Origin: Alphaproteobacteria bacterium
GTDB lineage: Bacteria > Pseudomonadota > Alphaproteobacteria > Puniceispirillales > UBA1172
NCBI GenBank assembly: GCA_023259875.1
Contig: JALRFL010000029.1
Coordinates: 1 to 6,660 of the forward strand
Direction of reading: 5' to 3'
Length of the DNA stretch: 6,660 nt
This document shows positions 6,166 to 6,660 of this stretch, in pieces (the stretch's first letter is position 1; every line of letters begins with the position of its first letter). Position numbers and translations under genes: made by a program. Under the pieces are notes generated by a model. It had not been told where the DNA came from. It worked only from the letters and a program-made list of their open reading frames with translations, and ran no database searches.

Positions 6166-6660
6166 GATGCGGCCCTCTGTTTTGCCATTGCGGCTAGGGT
6201 TGATCGCAAGCCATCTTTATCAGGATAGCATCCTTGCAACCAACGCGAGCCTTCGCCACTATAGCCAAGACGCGCATGAAGCACACGGGTATTATCAACA
6301 ATGAAACACTCCCCGGGTTCAAGCTTAAAGGCAACCTGCATCGCTGGATCATCTACCATAGCGGCAAAGCGGCGATAGGCACGATAATAGGCTGGCATAT
6401 CCGCGAACGGAATATCAGTTAAAGGGGCGGTGGAACGATTATTAAACCTAATGGTCAACAATTCCCCATCCGGGGTACATTCAATCATGGGACGCCGCGC
6501 ATGAAGAGCAACATCTGAGCTGCCTTCATAAGCAAAGCGTGCGCAATGCCGCCGCATCACATCAAACCCTTCTGGGTCTTCGGCGTAAAGCCTCTCAGCA
6601 CAGCGAAACCCATCTACAACAATGCTATCGCCGCCGGTGGCTGAATTTTCAAGACAATAG
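6162..6660 (-). CDS. tmpA: TmpA-like 2-oxoglutarate dioxygenase (gamma-butyrobetaine hydroxylase family), C-terminal part
   Basis: Partial gene: the right edge cuts it, leaving the last 165 residues of a protein that is normally about 380-400 residues. It belongs to the TauD/BBOX Fe(II)/2-oxoglutarate oxygenases. The fragment opens with CLENSATGGDSIVVDGF, the segment that follows the HxD motif in this family, and contains the distal histidine in NTRVLHAR (His codon 6276-6278) and the 2-oxoglutarate arginine in GSRWLQGCYPDKDG (Arg codon 6243-6245). The proximal iron ligands lie outside the window. By family alone it could be gamma-butyrobetaine or trimethyllysine hydroxylase. The 4-bp overlap with a TmpB/PhnZ-type gene argues for TmpA, which hydroxylates 2-(trimethylammonio)ethylphosphonate at C1 to feed TmpB. 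The open frame runs to the edge; an internal GTG at 6560 is not the true start. Confidence 0.85.
   Translation of the reverse strand, partial: YCLENSATGGDSIVVDGFRCAERLYAEDPEGFDVMRRHCARFAYEGSSDVALHARRPMIECTPDGELLTIRFNNRSTAPLTDIPFADMPAYYRAYRRFAAMVDDPAMQVAFKLEPGECFIVDNTRVLHARLGYSGEGSRWLQGCYPDKDGLRSTLAAMAKQRAAS

Noticed and set aside
6162..6660. Carnitine-pathway gamma-butyrobetaine hydroxylase
   Set aside because: The family match is real, but overlap with a TmpB/PhnZ-type gene makes a phosphonate hydroxylase more likely; kept only as an alternative because the N-terminal half is outside the window.

Overview
The window looks like chromosomal DNA from an alphaproteobacterium, probably a marine one. 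The evidence is indirect: the Fur-family regulator is Zur-like, genes are tightly packed with 4-7 bp overlaps, GC is moderate (about 50% in the coding parts sampled by hand), and an organophosphonate-oxidation gene pair of a type seen in marine proteobacteria is present. No rRNA, tRNA or other taxonomic marker is present, so the lineage (for example SAR116-like) is only an inference.

Region 1 (about 120-2975) is a zinc-uptake locus. znuA (periplasmic zinc-binding protein) runs leftward, and zur-znuC-znuB (zinc-sensing repressor, ATPase, permease) runs rightward as an overlapping operon. They share a 132 bp divergent intergenic region holding an imperfect palindrome (834-850) that fits a Zur operator and overlaps candidate promoters in both directions. 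ZnuA binds zinc in the periplasm, ZnuB carries it across the inner membrane, ZnuC powers the transport, and Zur would shut the locus off when zinc is sufficient. The znuA reading frame is abnormal: it has a signal peptide, three zinc-ligand histidines and the His-rich loop, but it stops before the C-terminal lobe. The left-most ~120 bases have lower GC (48/120 by hand count) and read open in another frame, as if different sequence were joined there.

Region 2 (3039-4664) is a SulP-family anion transporter with a C-terminal STAS domain, on the same strand 63 bp after znuB. Its substrate (sulfate, bicarbonate or another anion) cannot be read from the sequence.

Region 3 (4760-6660) holds three iron-oxygenase genes. 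A PhyH-family 2-oxoglutarate dioxygenase gene (+ strand) has its own strong ribosome binding site and a perfect 10-bp inverted repeat upstream. Converging on it is a minus-strand pair with an ATGA overlap: a gamma-butyrobetaine hydroxylase-like dioxygenase (TmpA-like, cut by the right edge) followed by an HD-domain oxygenase (TmpB/PhnZ-like) that keeps the tyrosine, glutamate, metal-ligand and lysine signature of the mixed-valent diiron phosphonate oxygenases. The most economical reading is oxidative breakdown of 2-(trimethylammonio)ethylphosphonate to glycine betaine and phosphate. The PhyH gene is a possible extra hydroxylase with unknown substrate. There is no gene-free stretch longer than 300 bases, and I saw no RNA genes, IS elements or CRISPR array.
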